From assembly GCF_008389435.1 (NCBI RefSeq), contig NZ_VUYS01000003.1:91314-155313 (forward strand): 64,000 bases of DNA, read 5' to 3'. Shown here in pieces: positions 1 through 11,153 of this stretch; position 1 is the stretch's first letter; each line of letters opens with the position of its first letter. A model generated the notes under the pieces. The model ran no database searches. It had not been told where the DNA came from and worked only from the letters and a program-made list of their open reading frames with translations. Origin of the DNA: Candidatus Nitrosocosmicus agrestis. GTDB lineage: Archaea > Thermoproteota > Nitrososphaeria > Nitrososphaerales > Nitrososphaeraceae. Position numbers and translations under genes: made by a program.

Positions 1-150
1 ATTGTTTGTCTTACTGTATCTTCTAATTCGTTAAGATATTGCTCGGATATTTTATTTACATATCCATAAAAAATGTGTACACAATGTTTTGCTTACTTGA
101 CGAGCGCCGTATAGAATAATACTGGGATTAGTAATTCTTATAGTATCAAT

Positions 151-693
151 ATGACATCCGATATTCAAAGGGCCAGATGGGGAAGTAGATTCATTATATC
201 TGCCATAGCCCAAGGTGGAATTTTGACGTCCTTTGCAATTTTTTTTATAGTCTCACAGTTTATTTTCTCAAATAAATTAGATATGATTCAATTTCTATCA
301 CTTTCCTTTGATGGTCCAGCCAAATGGTTTTTTCTAGGGATCATTTTTTACTTGATCTTTATTGTTGCAATAGCTGTAACTGCCATTTTTTATATCCAAT
401 TGGAAATAAATCTCCAAAGAAAATTGTCTAAATTCATAAATGCTTTAGTGTGGATTCACCTCTTTGGAATGAATATAGGAGGGCCCCTTGCTACCATTTT
501 AATGATATTTGCAGGGTTAGCTGGTTCTGGAATATTATCAGTTTTCTCTGGGGGGGATATAGGTCCTGAGGACGTGAACATTATGACATCTTTCATAACT
601 CCGATAGCCATTTCAATAAGTATACTTAGTTTAGGTGTAATTAGCGGAGGAGTTGCTTACATAAAAACTTTTTTTATAAGTAAGCGAGTATAG
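151..693 (+). CDS. Four-helix integral membrane protein, unknown function
   Basis: The 180-residue product is almost entirely hydrophobic. Four membrane segments can be seen at about residues 13-38, 58-82, 100-130 and 150-172, joined by short polar loops. There is no signal peptide and no catalytic motif that I recognise. The short Arg/Lys-containing N-terminus suggests it is cytosolic. The gene stands alone; the next 240 bases downstream have no gene. The ATG start at 151 is the only good start before the first helix. Function unknown. Confidence 0.7.
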   Translation: MTSDIQRARWGSRFIISAIAQGGILTSFAIFFIVSQFIFSNKLDMIQFLSLSFDGPAKWFFLGIIFYLIFIVAIAVTAIFYIQLEINLQRKLSKFINALVWIHLFGMNIGGPLATILMIFAGLAGSGILSVFSGGDIGPEDVNIMTSFITPIAISISILSLGVISGGVAYIKTFFISKRV

Positions 694-934
694 ATAAAAA
701 TAATTTATGTTTGAAAACGATAATATCAGTACCTTTTACTTTGTAAATTGTATCAAACAATTAATACTCGTGACTGTCAATAGGGCTTGTAACAGATCTG
801 TATCTTCCGACTAAACTTTTCTTTCAAAAAGAGGAATTTCGCGAAATTCCTACACAATTTGAAAAAAACTCAAATAAACCTAACCTTGTGTTGAATGTAG
901 CTCCATATCTGAAAAGTTAAGGGTCAAATCGAGG

Positions 935-1336
935 ATGAGTAACAATATCAACAATAATAAAGACAATAATCACAATGATGATCGGAATAGAAGGAGTTTG
1001 ACTGATTACAAAGGCAATTCTCATTTAAAAATTGCATCATAACAATGTGCCTATTCCTTTGATGGTAGTTTATCTAGATGTAAAAAATCTAAAAGGGGGA
1101 AACAAGAAAACCAGGATAATGAGAATGGTCCAGCCAGTAATGGGGATTCTTATACATATGACGTTGACGACGATGACAATGGAGGTGGTTTTATTTCCGA
1201 TAACTACTGTGATATTAGTAATTCCAGAGATAATATTATGAGGAAGGCAAGAATGATAACAGATATGGTAACAACCAGTATGCTACCAATGAGTATAAAG
1301 GCTGAAAACTATGCTTACATTTTTCATCTTTTTTAA
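935..1336 (+). pseudogene. Asn/Asp-rich hypothetical gene broken by one in-frame TAA
   Basis: One reading frame runs from ATG 935 to TAA 1334-1336 and is interrupted only by a TAA at 1040-1042. Both sides have the same composition: the first 35 codons are rich in Asn, Asp and Arg (MSNNINNNKDNNHNDDRNRR), and the remaining 97 codons carry Asn/Asp/Ser stretches and two Cys. Such continuity across the stop suggests a hydrophilic low-complexity protein killed by a recent nonsense mutation. Alternatively, only the 35-residue product is made. No family is recognised. Confidence 0.45.
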
Positions 1337-2525
1337 ATTTAAGATAAATTCATACTTTTTGAAGACTTGAAACTAAATTTTAAACCTAGCAAAAAGTAGG
1401 TCCAAATATCAATAAGTCGAGGCTAAATATAACCATCAATACGCTTATTCAGTTATAGTATTTAGTAACAGATTATCGTCAACGACTTGACATCAACAAT
1501 TAAAAGTGATATAGGATGTAATTGATGCATCTAAAAAATCTATTGTTCTTTTTTGGTAAACTTTAAAGATTTTTTTACAATACTGATATACATACAAAAC
1601 ACCAGGAATTTCGGATAAAAAATTATTGCGGATAAAGGTTGTCCACCTTGGGGGATTTCATATTCAAAGCATCTCTTTAAACATTAGTAGCCTGGATATC
1701 ATTTCTATAAATATTTAGGCACTTTATTTACTAATTTGTGATAACTTTAATTTCACCTTTTAAAGTATATGTAACCACAAATGGCTTTTTTTGAAGATTG
1801 TGGAATGCTAAGGTGTTTCACGCAAATGCAAAAGAGCCAACGTTAAAAAATGGTTCTGTATGTTGCTTGATTATCGAGGATGTATACTTTTTATTTTCTA
1901 ATGATGCCTCTATTATTTGTCTGGACACTTGGGCTTTGTCCTTGTCTCTGCTAGAGTAGAATAACTACTTCATTTGGTTGGTTTTAGGTGTAAGATAATA
2001 TTCTAAAACATATTCTTCCATTTTCTAATAGTAGAGCCGCTAGTACTACTTGATGATATTTATGAAGACGCAAAAGGATCAATGGTGGAATTGAGTGCTT
2101 TTGAATTATATATAAAACAATTAATTCTTGACTTTTCAGATAGATTACTCTCAAAAAATTTACGGCTGTTAGAAATAAAACCAAGGAGATGTAATAAAAT
2201 GCTTTGCACTTAAATCGTCACATTGCACTCAATTCATCGAGATGCGGTATTGTGATTTAATGTTGTATCGTCACAAATGTATATGAGTGAGAAATATTAA
2301 AACTAATGCAAATCCTTTGTGAAACCCCGATTTTTGGTAAAGTATATTTCTGATTCAACCTTTACCTATATCTGAACAGGCTAGATTATTTCACAATTCT
2401 GATACATTATTTTGTTATTTTAATATATATTAAAAAAGGATCGTATTAAAGATCAAATTCTTGGAGAATTTACCTTAAACTACCACTGTTTCTCTCTTAC
2501 GTATTTTAGATCAACCAAACCCTCT
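1337..2525. other. Non-coding stretch with one possible gene relic
   Basis: I see no complete gene. On the + strand, 2007-2213 is free of stops for 68 codons and reads like a hydrophilic, helix-rich protein tail (LLDDIYEDAKGSMVELSAFE) but has no start codon after the preceding TAA. It may be the 3' end of a decayed gene. The rest is AT-rich with many stops in every frame. Confidence 0.4.
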
Positions 2526-2818
2526 TTAGTGACCTGAGTAATATATTTCTTCGATTAGTGTACTCAATCTGCATCTTATTGGTCTTATGGTAGTAGAGTT
2601 TTTAAATTCAATTGCTTTCTTAGATTTAATCCATTTTAGATGGTTTCGTAATAATGACATGGTTTTTGCTTTTTCTTTATTTTCGCTCGGATAAAGATCC
2701 TCATAAATTTCTTCAACGGTCCAATAATCCTTTTCGGGGTTAGAGGAGTTAATAGCAAAAAGATGGACTATAGTGCCGCAATTCCATTTTTATGAGGCTT
2801 TTCTACTTTGGAGTCCAT
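2526..2818 (-). pseudogene. Frameshifted small helical gene (relic)
   Basis: On the minus strand an ATG at 2818 opens with MDSKVEKPHKNGIA and then hits TAG. Shifting frame in the GCACTATAG region gives an uninterrupted frame through to TAA at 2526-2528. That frame reads as ordinary coding sequence: TIVHLFAINSSNPEKDYW, then a helical Lys/Glu-rich part containing WTVEEIYEDLYP and RNHLKWIKSKKAIEF. The charged helical make-up resembles a small DNA-binding protein, but no family is certain. A single frameshift explains the break. Confidence 0.45.
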
Positions 2819-4243
2819 TATACTACAAAGTATCTACTTAACTATTTTAAATAGTTTTCATTTTTTTTTCGAATAAATTAACATTCAGGGGTATATTTTG
2901 AATACTTTTTATATAATTATTATATATTCATTCTTTTTTTATATCTTGATATAAAAAACAAATTATTGTTTAAGAATTTCTATTACAAATAACTGGTTAG
3001 TTTTGGTTTGTAGGTCTTTGGATCTGAGGATAGTTGTTATTGAGTGCTCATAGTCAACCTTTCATACCGATTTATATCTATGCACAATAATGCATAGTAG
3101 TAGCAAAAAATTATTCTTTCCTGCCCGCTTTTTAGACTAGTAATGACTCTTGATTTGATTATATAGTTTTGGTAACACTAATACTCTTACACTGCTTTGT
3201 ACCTCTAAATATTTCTTTGTCACAGTAGTTTAAAATATAAAATATAGGACAAGTCTACTTGAATGTTTAAAAGATTGATTCATTTTACAAAGATACTTGT
3301 TCTAGTTTGCTAAAACTTTCAAATTAAATGATATAACTTTGCGTATTCATCCTTTGAACTCTTAATGACGAAATTCGATACTTTTGTTATTCTTTATATT
3401 CTAGATGATCTCATTAATATATTGCAAGTCTCTACAAGTCTGAACTTCTATCCACACCTCTTAGTTATCGACGACATAAATCGTCTTGGAAAGATTTGAA
3501 GTCCATGGTGTTTTTTTAATGCTGAGTAAAAATATTTAATTTAACATGTTGTGTTATCTGAAGAAATTTATCGATTGTCCAATTACTGATCAATTGCGCC
3601 ATATTTCTGTGTGAAGGTTAGATATGGAAAAATTATTTGCTTTTAAATTTCTGTCTGCTTGTTTTCATTTGATGAACTATTCATAATTTTCTGTCTCAAA
3701 TCAAATATAAAAAAAGAGTATGGATCAAAAGTTTATCAAAGCAGTTTTATATTATTTACTTCATAATAGTTGAAATGTCTGGTTTATTATTCATAATGTC
3801 GTTTCTATTAAACTATTTAATATTAAAGATCAGAATATTTGAACCCCATTAGGTATGATGACCTTATTTTGATAGTACAACTTAATTCTAAAATGGTTGA
3901 ATTTTCGAAAAGGGTTATCTAAAAGTAATTATCTATAATTTAATGTATTGATTAACCAATAAATATTATTAAAAAAAATTCGAAATCTATTTTAAAAATT
4001 TTGTAAAGTATTACCAAGTATGTGATCTACTCTTTTATGTTAAATTATTTGTTTATTACACTTGCATAGTTCAATATTGCATCATCAACTTGAATTGTCA
4101 GTATTTTGAGAATTACACTGTAGTGTTAAAATCCCAATTGGATTCGAATAGACTTTGAAATAAAAAAATGATAAAAAACTATCGCATATCTTATGATAAT
4201 GATACAAAATTGATTTATTTGACAATAATGCGGTTCTGACTAT
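2819..4243. other. Long AT-rich intergenic stretch
   Basis: I see no gene, RNA gene or convincing repeat. All six frames are interrupted often, and no Cys, Gly or signal-peptide pattern stands out. With the preceding 1.2 kb it makes nearly 2.9 kb without an intact gene. Confidence 0.4.
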
Positions 4244-5437
4244 TTATTTTCTTCCTACATTAATGGATTCTATCCAATTTGGATCCTTACCTGATTCAAC
4301 CCTGTCCTTAAATACTAATGCACCATTCTGTTGATCTATTTCATACACGGATACGTAACCTGATTTTTGTCCAGCGGCTAATAGATATCTACCTGTAGGA
4401 TCTATGTTAAAGCCTCTAGGAGTGTTTTCTGTTTTATAGTTACCGCTGTAGGTGATATTACCCGTCTTATCTATCGAAAAAAGTGAAATTGTATTTTTGA
4501 CTCTCTCGCTAACATACACCCATTTTCCATTAGGGGCGACGTGAATATCTGCCACTCCTGCATTTGCAAATTCTTCTCCTTCTCCTTCTCCTTCTCCTTC
4601 TTTGTTTGTATTTGAATTAGTATCTTTGTTTGTCTCCAAAGAATTTTCCATTCCATTGTTTGAAAGTAAAACCGGTAGCCTTTGGATTTCTTCCAAAACA
4701 CCGGTTTGTTTATCTATTTTAAATGAATAAATCGTTCCATCTTTCTCATTAGATACAAATAAGAAGTTGTCGTCAGGTGAAAAATCAAAGTGCCTAGGAC
4801 CCGATCCTGATTTAGTGTATACCTCGGGAGGATTGTTTGGAGTGAGATTTCCCGAAGCATTGTTAAACAAGTATTGATTAACTCTATCATTTCCTAGATG
4901 TGGTACGTAAATAAATTGATTGGTCAGATCAGTTCGGATTGAATGAGGATTATCTCCTGACAGGACGGTTTGAATTGGTTTAGATTTTACAGTTCCATTT
5001 ATATCAATTGAATTTACAACAATCTTTCCACCGCCGTTTGACACCGATAATAAAAATCTGCCTGATTTGTCTACAGAAATAAATACCATATTGTCCGGGA
5101 GCGATGTTTTACCTATTTGAGTTAGATTACCTGACTCGGGATTTATAGAATAAGAAATAACTGAGTAGGGCTCTGAACGAATTGAAGCATATAAATAATT
5201 CTGGTCTGGGCTCAACGCCATGTGCATTACCTTTGGACCTGCAGGAACTCTATCCAACATAGCTAACTCACCTGTTTCTTTATCTAGCTTCAATATAGAA
5301 ATACTACCGTCATCACCATTTGACACATACGCAATAGTCTCTTCTGCACGAACTTTACTCGTTTCTATAGCGGATAGTGTAACTATGACCAGTGCAAGGG
5401 CAACAATAAGGATATATTCATCTTTAATTCTGATCAT
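4244..5437 (-). CDS. Secreted lactonase-type seven-bladed beta-propeller
   Basis: The 397-residue protein has an N-terminal hydrophobic segment (about residues 8-28, signal peptide or anchor) followed by repeated propeller blades of the type YVSNG..GSISIL, YLYAS, FLLSV, FLFVSNE, WVYVSE and YLLAA. The sequence GPRHFDFSPDDNFLFVSNE is typical of the lactonase / 6-phosphogluconolactonase-like family (Pfam Lactonase). The export signal argues against a role in the cytosolic pentose phosphate pathway; a surface or periplasm-like lactonase or binding role is inferred. Oddly, a GEGEGEGE stretch near residue 280 sits between blades and is encoded by a TTCTCC microsatellite, so its length may vary between strains. 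The ATG at 5437 precedes the signal segment well. Confidence 0.8.
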   Translation of the reverse strand: MIRIKDEYILIVALALVIVTLSAIETSKVRAEETIAYVSNGDDGSISILKLDKETGELAMLDRVPAGPKVMHMALSPDQNYLYASIRSEPYSVISYSINPESGNLTQIGKTSLPDNMVFISVDKSGRFLLSVSNGGGKIVVNSIDINGTVKSKPIQTVLSGDNPHSIRTDLTNQFIYVPHLGNDRVNQYLFNNASGNLTPNNPPEVYTKSGSGPRHFDFSPDDNFLFVSNEKDGTIYSFKIDKQTGVLEEIQRLPVLLSNNGMENSLETNKDTNSNTNKEGEGEGEGEEFANAGVADIHVAPNGKWVYVSERVKNTISLFSIDKTGNITYSGNYKTENTPRGFNIDPTGRYLLAAGQKSGYVSVYEIDQQNGALVFKDRVESGKDPNWIESINVGRK

Positions 5438-6672
5438 CTTTTTATCTATTCAAAAATGTTCTTTTATTGGCTTAAAAGTTTGTTTTCGTTGATGGCTGTT
5501 ATTTCAAATATTACTATAAAATTCTTGTCCTCAAAAAGGGTCAATATTGAATTATGAGGTGTGAATCCATGATAGTTCATAGATTATATGTGATCTTGAA
5601 ATCTGTGAAACTTTGTCTATTTCATTCAAATATTTAATAAATTTGCTAGTTTAAACAAACGACTATACTTGTGTTTTGAGATTCGTTCAGGGCTAATTAA
5701 ATGAACATATTTTATAGTTTGGTTATTCAATGTTTAAAAGATGGTTATTAAATTATTCTATTTATTTAATTCGATTTTATTGTATATTAATAAGTAAAAA
5801 TATCCATCCCATTTTCATGGGGTTTAACTATTTAGATTCAAACCTTTTTTTCTTTCGGTAAATCAGAATGTTGAGTTATTAAATTTGTTATATCATAGTT
5901 ATTGTATTATAATCTTTATTGTAGGAATAGATAATTGTGGTACTATTGACCCTCCTTTTCTAGTTTTTCAATAACTTTTCTGACACCTTCTAACAGTAAG
6001 GAATACCGTCATGTCATTAATATCTAGTCAAAATTGATTCTGGGCGGTATCAGAAGAGATAAATCCACTGTAAAAGGGTTCATTCGTTTAAAAAAACCAA
6101 GAGGTTTCAGTTTTTTTCTGTATTGTTGATATTTTCATCAGATTGTGTGATAAAATAATTAACTCATACTTCCGATCAAAACGCCTATGTTGCTAATTAA
6201 TCTCATCTATTCATATATTTTGAGTAAAAGATGAGGGAAAGACAACAATAGGGGAAGGTATTAAGATAATGGATAACACTACGGTTATGGATATAGAACA
6301 ATCTAACAACTTATTAATCAATTTCCAACTCATAAAACCCAAAAATTAAAATTTATGCTAAACGAAAATAATTTGAAAAAGTTCTGTCATGTAGAGAACT
6401 TTATGATTTGATCTAATTATCGTTTATCAAAGTGCATCTCAATTTAATTTTAAATATTGGAATGCCATGGTATTTGCATTTTATATGGATGACTATACTA
6501 TACTTGTAGCTCCATATGGGTTTTACCCAACTATACATTATGTTGATGGACATAGAGCTAAAACTTTACTTATGACAACATGTACAAAATGATGTCTGAC
6601 TTCTTTGGTTAATGGGCTAAAATATATCTTGACAGTTTAAATAAAGTAACTATGTTCTATTAGTTTTTAACA
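5438..6672. other. AT-rich intergenic stretch
   Basis: No convincing gene was found. A 41-codon open frame at 6467-6592 (+, beginning MVFAFYMDDYTILVAPYG) has plausible amino-acid use, but it lacks any relative and is too short to call. Confidence 0.35.
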
Positions 6673-7620
6673 ATGTTCCTATATGTTCTATATAAAAGTC
6701 ATGTTATAATGATTTTTGAATATTATATGGAAGAAAATAAAAAATTTTCTTTTAGGAATACAGTGGGAATCCCTGCCAATACCTCATCAAGGTATCACCA
6801 AAAAAAGTTAAAATCAATGTTCTTAGTTATTCTGTTTTCTTCTGCTATTTTCTTTTTCAATAGCCTTCTAAATGTCCACAATGCTGTTGCAATTCCCACA
6901 CTAGGTCAGTCAATAAAACAATTCCAAGAATCCTTGGAATCATCTATTAACAAAGAGATCCAATCAATTCATAAGATCGCTGATAACGTTACAAATTGTA
7001 CCTACAACATATCTTTCCAATCTCAGACACATAGTAATGAGAGCAATGACATTTATGCCAATAATGGTTGCTTTGACAACCATAAATTTCCATTAATCAC
7101 CATGAATATGCCTATTAAGAACAATCTTACCGGTCAAATAACTAGTGCAGAATATGATACCCAATCCGGAAAGATTGTGAGTAGTATATATGGAAATTGG
7201 TCATTGAAATCTGATACTGGAGAACGAATTAATTTTTCAGCGTTTTTCAATAAGGAACCATTTAGAATTGATTTAACAAATCAGTCATTATTACCTACTC
7301 ACCAAATTAACAGTAGTACAAATAATTCGTCTCTACCAGTCCAAAGTCATTCTGCTGTGGGGGATATAAAGGCATATAATTTATCAAATTTCAGAGTTAA
7401 TGCCATAATGCAGCAAAACTATGATACTACATACAAAGGCACAATCGACGTCACAGAGAAGAATATTTCGTCTAACTCTGCCAACCAAACTAATACATAC
7501 GATAACCTCAACGTGTCTATTTCTATCTTAAGCGGTAGGATTTTAGTGATCAACTTTGAAAATCAGAATAACTGGACTAATGAATTTAAGAATATACCAT
7601 TGGTTGGATTGATTAACTAG
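6673..7620 (+). CDS. Secreted Asn/Ser-rich hypothetical protein
   Basis: The frame encodes up to 315 residues. A clear signal peptide lies at about residues 49-73 (MFLVILFSSAIFFFNSLL, then an Ala-Val-Ala cleavage region), so the real start is probably one of the internal ATGs at 6727 or 6817 rather than 6673. The mature part is rich in Asn, Ser and Thr with many N-x-S/T sequons, as expected of an archaeal exported glycoprotein, and it has one Cys pair (about residues 108 and 132). No catalytic motif is visible. It stands alone between long gaps. Function unknown. Confidence 0.65.
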   Translation: MFLYVLYKSHVIMIFEYYMEENKKFSFRNTVGIPANTSSRYHQKKLKSMFLVILFSSAIFFFNSLLNVHNAVAIPTLGQSIKQFQESLESSINKEIQSIHKIADNVTNCTYNISFQSQTHSNESNDIYANNGCFDNHKFPLITMNMPIKNNLTGQITSAEYDTQSGKIVSSIYGNWSLKSDTGERINFSAFFNKEPFRIDLTNQSLLPTHQINSSTNNSSLPVQSHSAVGDIKAYNLSNFRVNAIMQQNYDTTYKGTIDVTEKNISSNSANQTNTYDNLNVSISILSGRILVINFENQNNWTNEFKNIPLVGLIN

Positions 7621-7932
7621 GGGGGCTGTTTGTGTTTATTGGCAATACTAACTCTACAAAAATCATGTTTCTCTTTTATTTTCTTTGGATAGAATAGATC
7701 ATAGTCTGTTAAGACTAGTAATCAATAATAACACATTATTTAGGTTAATTTATTACTATGGGCTAGAACTTAACATGCATGACTTTGCAATACACATTAA
7801 AATAATTTTAATTTTACCTAATTTCTGAACCCATTCTATATTATAATAACCATAAACAGATCTGTAAGTGAATGCATGGAAAATTATGTTCATAATAAAT
7901 AAAAGTTCATTATATGAGTTATTCAATTAATT
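7621..7932. other. Intergenic stretch
   Basis: About 310 bases that are AT-rich, with nothing recognisable beyond T-runs just after the preceding gene (around 7671-7682) that could serve as an archaeal terminator. Confidence 0.35.
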
Positions 7933-8082
7933 TCAAATTGAAACAAAAATTGTTTTCAAAAAGGCATTTGCGTCAGCAACATTTGTGACTAATGCAAGCC
8001 CTTTTGAAAATACTATGGAAGTTAACAGATTATTATCAGGTGAGTTTAAAAACTCTATGTATCTATCGTCTTGCTTAACCAT
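7933..8082 (-). CDS. Possible 49-aa small protein
   Basis: An ATG at 8082 on the minus strand opens a 49-codon frame ending in TGA at 7933-7935. The composition is protein-like: an acidic, polar N-terminus (MVKQDDRYIEFLNSP), then an amphipathic part containing LTSIVFSKGLALVTNVADAN. There is no recognised family, Cys motif or membrane segment. It could be a genuine small cytosolic protein or a relic; only conservation in relatives would decide. Confidence 0.35.
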   Translation of the reverse strand: MVKQDDRYIEFLNSPDNNLLTSIVFSKGLALVTNVADANAFLKTIFVSI

Positions 8083-8692
8083 GGTCAATTCTTGTGGTTA
8101 AAAATAAATATATGAATGAATCTGATGAGTGACTTCCTATTATCGGAGTATATAGAAATCCTTGACTGTTTCTTATTTTATTGGTTCAATAAATTTTGCG
8201 AAACTTATGTATCATTCATATCTATTTTCATTACATTAAATTGCTAACAAATTAATCAGCTTGCAATAAAAGCTTTGAATACTGTCTTGTCATTATCTTT
8301 GTGGTCGATATGCTACTTGGTTTTTTTTGAAATTCATCAATTTATGTAATAATATTGCAAGAATCAAAACTTGGGTAATTCACTTTAATGCATATTTAAA
8401 AACAATTGTTCATTCTGAAATGATATTGGAGCTTTCTAAATTGTTCCTTGAAATAAGATTAATTGAATATTGATTTTGGAAGTAGTAAATAATGAAAATC
8501 ACAGTGGGGTTGAATATATACTAATTAAATAAATTTTAGATCAGTCGATAAAGAGGAAAGCACTATTGCTAAGATCTTGTTACAACCCACTGAAGTTAAA
8601 AAATCCTGTTGATAAAGGGAATGAACATCGAATAACTCTAATGAGGCAGATTTTTAAATACTGCAATAAAAATATGTTATGCTTTTATCCGC
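8083..8692. other. Intergenic stretch
   Basis: I see no gene or stable hairpin here. AT-rich runs dominate. Confidence 0.35.
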
Positions 8693-9805
8693 CTATAGAT
8701 AGGATGGTTTTGCACCCATAATCGAAGATGACAAACCATCTATCGATTCAGAAAAAGTTCTATTTACTACATCTTTATACGATCTAAATGCATCCAATTC
8801 GTCCTCAAGCGATCTGGATAAAAATTCTGTTGAGATTTGATTCTTTGTTTCATTACCTGTGAGGAGATAGTCTTTAAATAATTGATAACTTTTTATTTCA
8901 TTTTTAAACGAATTTGACATATTAGCCTTGGTGGGTTTGAATTCTTTAGGTGCCTCTATTTGTTCAAATTTCTCTAGTTGATTTGTAAAGTTTTTTAAGT
9001 ATATTGATGTCAGCTCTGACATTGAGGTATTTGTAATTTTTCCTTCTTGGAACTCTCCAATCTTTTTTTGATACTCGCCGGTCAATTTCGCTGCCTGTTC
9101 AGTTATTGAGGCGAAAAAATGTGAGTATTTGTCAATATTATTTAATATAGAAATTAAGCTGGTATTTTTTTCAGGCAAGATTACAAATGAATCAACCATA
9201 TTCCTAAAATCATTGATGTATTGGTTAAACGAGCCTGGCTGAGCTATATAAAAAAGACTAAACAATTCTCCGTCTTTGATGATATTAATGGTGTTTAGTT
9301 TCATTGTTCTATCATTACTATAATCATAATATACCTGATCAATGACTTCATTTCCGTTAATATGTGAAATATTATAACTAACAGGTCTTATTATTCCATT
9401 TACTGTACTTTGATAGATCAATGAATGGTAATCGTGTACAAAATCAGAAATTGTTGCATTTGTGGATAGTCCAGAGCGGACATAGATACTAATTTCAACA
9501 TCAGGCAATTGATGAATGTTATTTGAAGGAATGGTAAACTTTACCACTTGGTTAGCATGTAAATTGGTCTCATCGGCATTTAGAAAAGATGGATAGTTTA
9601 TTTTAATGTGATAGTCAGGATTTTTGTAGATCAACCACTCATTGGTCAGATTTGAATATTTATAATTTTGAAAAGAATTTCGAACTTGACTAATTTGATC
9701 TTGAGGTGAATGAGTTTTTCCTACACCTAACGGAAAATAGATTGCTGAAGTAACTAATACTACTATAAAACACAAAAATGTTGTCGCTACTACCGTCTTT
9801 TGCAC
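8693..9805 (-). CDS. Exported PsbP-like / helical hypothetical protein
   Basis: The 370-residue protein begins with a signal peptide or anchor (residues 4-26). A region of about residues 55-215 (YKNPDYHIKINYPSF, then ...VEISIYVRSG, ...FSLFYIAQPGSFNQYINDFRNMVDSFVI) has the beta-rich pattern of the PsbP-like exported domains common in thaumarchaea. The C-terminal 130 residues are charged and helical. No catalytic residues are recognised. The gene stands alone and is transcribed away from the small zinc-ribbon gene at 9945. Probably a surface-located binding protein; this is inferred from architecture only. Confidence 0.65.
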   Translation of the reverse strand: MQKTVVATTFLCFIVVLVTSAIYFPLGVGKTHSPQDQISQVRNSFQNYKYSNLTNEWLIYKNPDYHIKINYPSFLNADETNLHANQVVKFTIPSNNIHQLPDVEISIYVRSGLSTNATISDFVHDYHSLIYQSTVNGIIRPVSYNISHINGNEVIDQVYYDYSNDRTMKLNTINIIKDGELFSLFYIAQPGSFNQYINDFRNMVDSFVILPEKNTSLISILNNIDKYSHFFASITEQAAKLTGEYQKKIGEFQEGKITNTSMSELTSIYLKNFTNQLEKFEQIEAPKEFKPTKANMSNSFKNEIKSYQLFKDYLLTGNETKNQISTEFLSRSLEDELDAFRSYKDVVNRTFSESIDGLSSSIMGAKPSYL

Positions 9806-9944
9806 ATTACATAAACCTCGGTTTAATTATTTAATTCTTAATTTTGTCTCTATTACTACCCAATTTGAACTAAAGTAGGATGTTGTAGGTAACAAAAAAG
9901 TTTGTTATTTTTGTATTTAATCTATCTCTCCGTTAGATGAAAAT

Positions 9945-10094
9945 TTATTTTCCACAATAGGGACAAACAAATCCATGTATTTTTAAGTCATATCTGGATT
10001 TCTTTGTCTCATAATTTCTTTTGCAATTTGAGCAAAATGATGATTGATGTCTGGAATTGGATTCTTTTGTTATGGATGTTAATATTGGACACAT
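9945..10094 (-). CDS. 49-aa zinc-ribbon microprotein
   Basis: An ATG at 10094 opens a 49-codon frame ending in TAA at 9945-9947. It contains two CxxC knuckles 20 residues apart (CSNC at residues 21-24 and CPYC at 44-47, followed by Gly-Lys), the usual layout of a single-zinc ribbon. Between them lies a basic segment (KRNYETKKSRYDLK). Small zinc-ribbon proteins of this size are common in archaea and usually bind nucleic acid or protein partners. Spacing and Cys placement are unlikely by chance. Partner unknown. Confidence 0.65.
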   Translation of the reverse strand: MCPILTSITKESNSRHQSSFCSNCKRNYETKKSRYDLKIHGFVCPYCGK

Positions 10095-11153
10095 AATTAT
10101 TAACTTTGCTATTGTAATTCAAACTCAATTAAAGACCTTCTTTTACAATGATATATTTTTGAGTTAAATGATTGTATATTATAGAAATTCTCAATCTACT
10201 CAGTTGAGCGCTAACCAAAGCTCATTATGGCTTACAAATTGTTTGGCTAGAATATTCTAACACTTTAAGAAAATTATTACTATGGATAGATAGGTAGTTG
10301 AATACAGATATAATTTGATTTTATGTATCTTTTTCATGTGTTATGGTCGCCTGCCTAATCTTTTTATTTTGAATTTTTTTGTTCCTTGATGTTAGATTTA
10401 ATGAGATTTTTTTTGATCGTTTTATCTTGATCCAAAGTATGGAAGTTTCTAATATTTTAAAATGTAATATTTCTGAAATCTTGTGATTGAAACTTGTACT
10501 TTGCCTGATTGTTTTGTAGCAAATATTAAAACATCTTTTTAGTGGCACAATCGATCACCATGGTCGCGACTTGGGACCTAAAATTTGGTTGCACTTATCA
10601 AACACTGACTATGTCGTATTAAAAGTCCATTCGGATTATTCTTTGCTTTATCAATCTATCGGTAATTTTATGAATGCTTTACAAATGTTTATGTCAAAAT
10701 GTTTGTCTCATCAAAAATATTTCACGGAATCGACTACCACAAAAGAGAATCTTTACGACAGTCTAATTCATTACTTTAACTTTGTTAAATGTACATTTTA
10801 ATTGCATCTTTTTAACAATTTCAACCAACCAAAGCACAAGATTACATAATTGAAAAAAGGGATATATGAGCTGATGGCCGACAAGTGTAAGATTTCAGAG
10901 TTCGAATTTGTCCCATATTATTAAGGTTATGGACCTTTACATAGTTTATTTGTCATGCATTAGTAGACAGGTATCATTATCTAGTCTATATTTAGAATGC
11001 ATGGAGTTTGAGTATATTTTCACAAATTTCCAGAAATGTAAAATGGTGTAGTCGGTTACAAGTAATCTTCATTTGCAAATCCTATTTAAAAGTCGCTAAT
11101 ACCGTGGGACAGGGCAAACGGACTACTAAATTATCTGTTTGATGCAATACTTG
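10095..11153. other. Gap of about 1 kb without a supported gene
   Basis: Two overlapping opposite-strand frames of 75 codons (10321-10548 minus and 10571-10801 plus) have start codons but lack any protein-like pattern, and I do not accept them. A T-loop-like motif near 10900 has no matching stem. Confidence 0.35.

Noticed and set aside
935..1336. Stop-codon recoding (TAA here, TGA at 27321) as a programmed readthrough
   Set aside because: Two different stop codons in unrelated genes, without a shared downstream signal, fit decay better than recoding.
1984..2184. Minus-strand 66-codon frame
   Set aside because: It overlaps a plus-strand stretch with better coding character and has no recognisable feature.
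10321..10801. Two opposite-strand frames of 75-76 codons
   Set aside because: Composition follows local AT content; no motif, signal or neighbour supports either.
10854..10918. T-loop-like GAGTTCGAATTT suggesting a tRNA
   Set aside because: The flanking bases do not pair into a T-stem and no anticodon arm is present.
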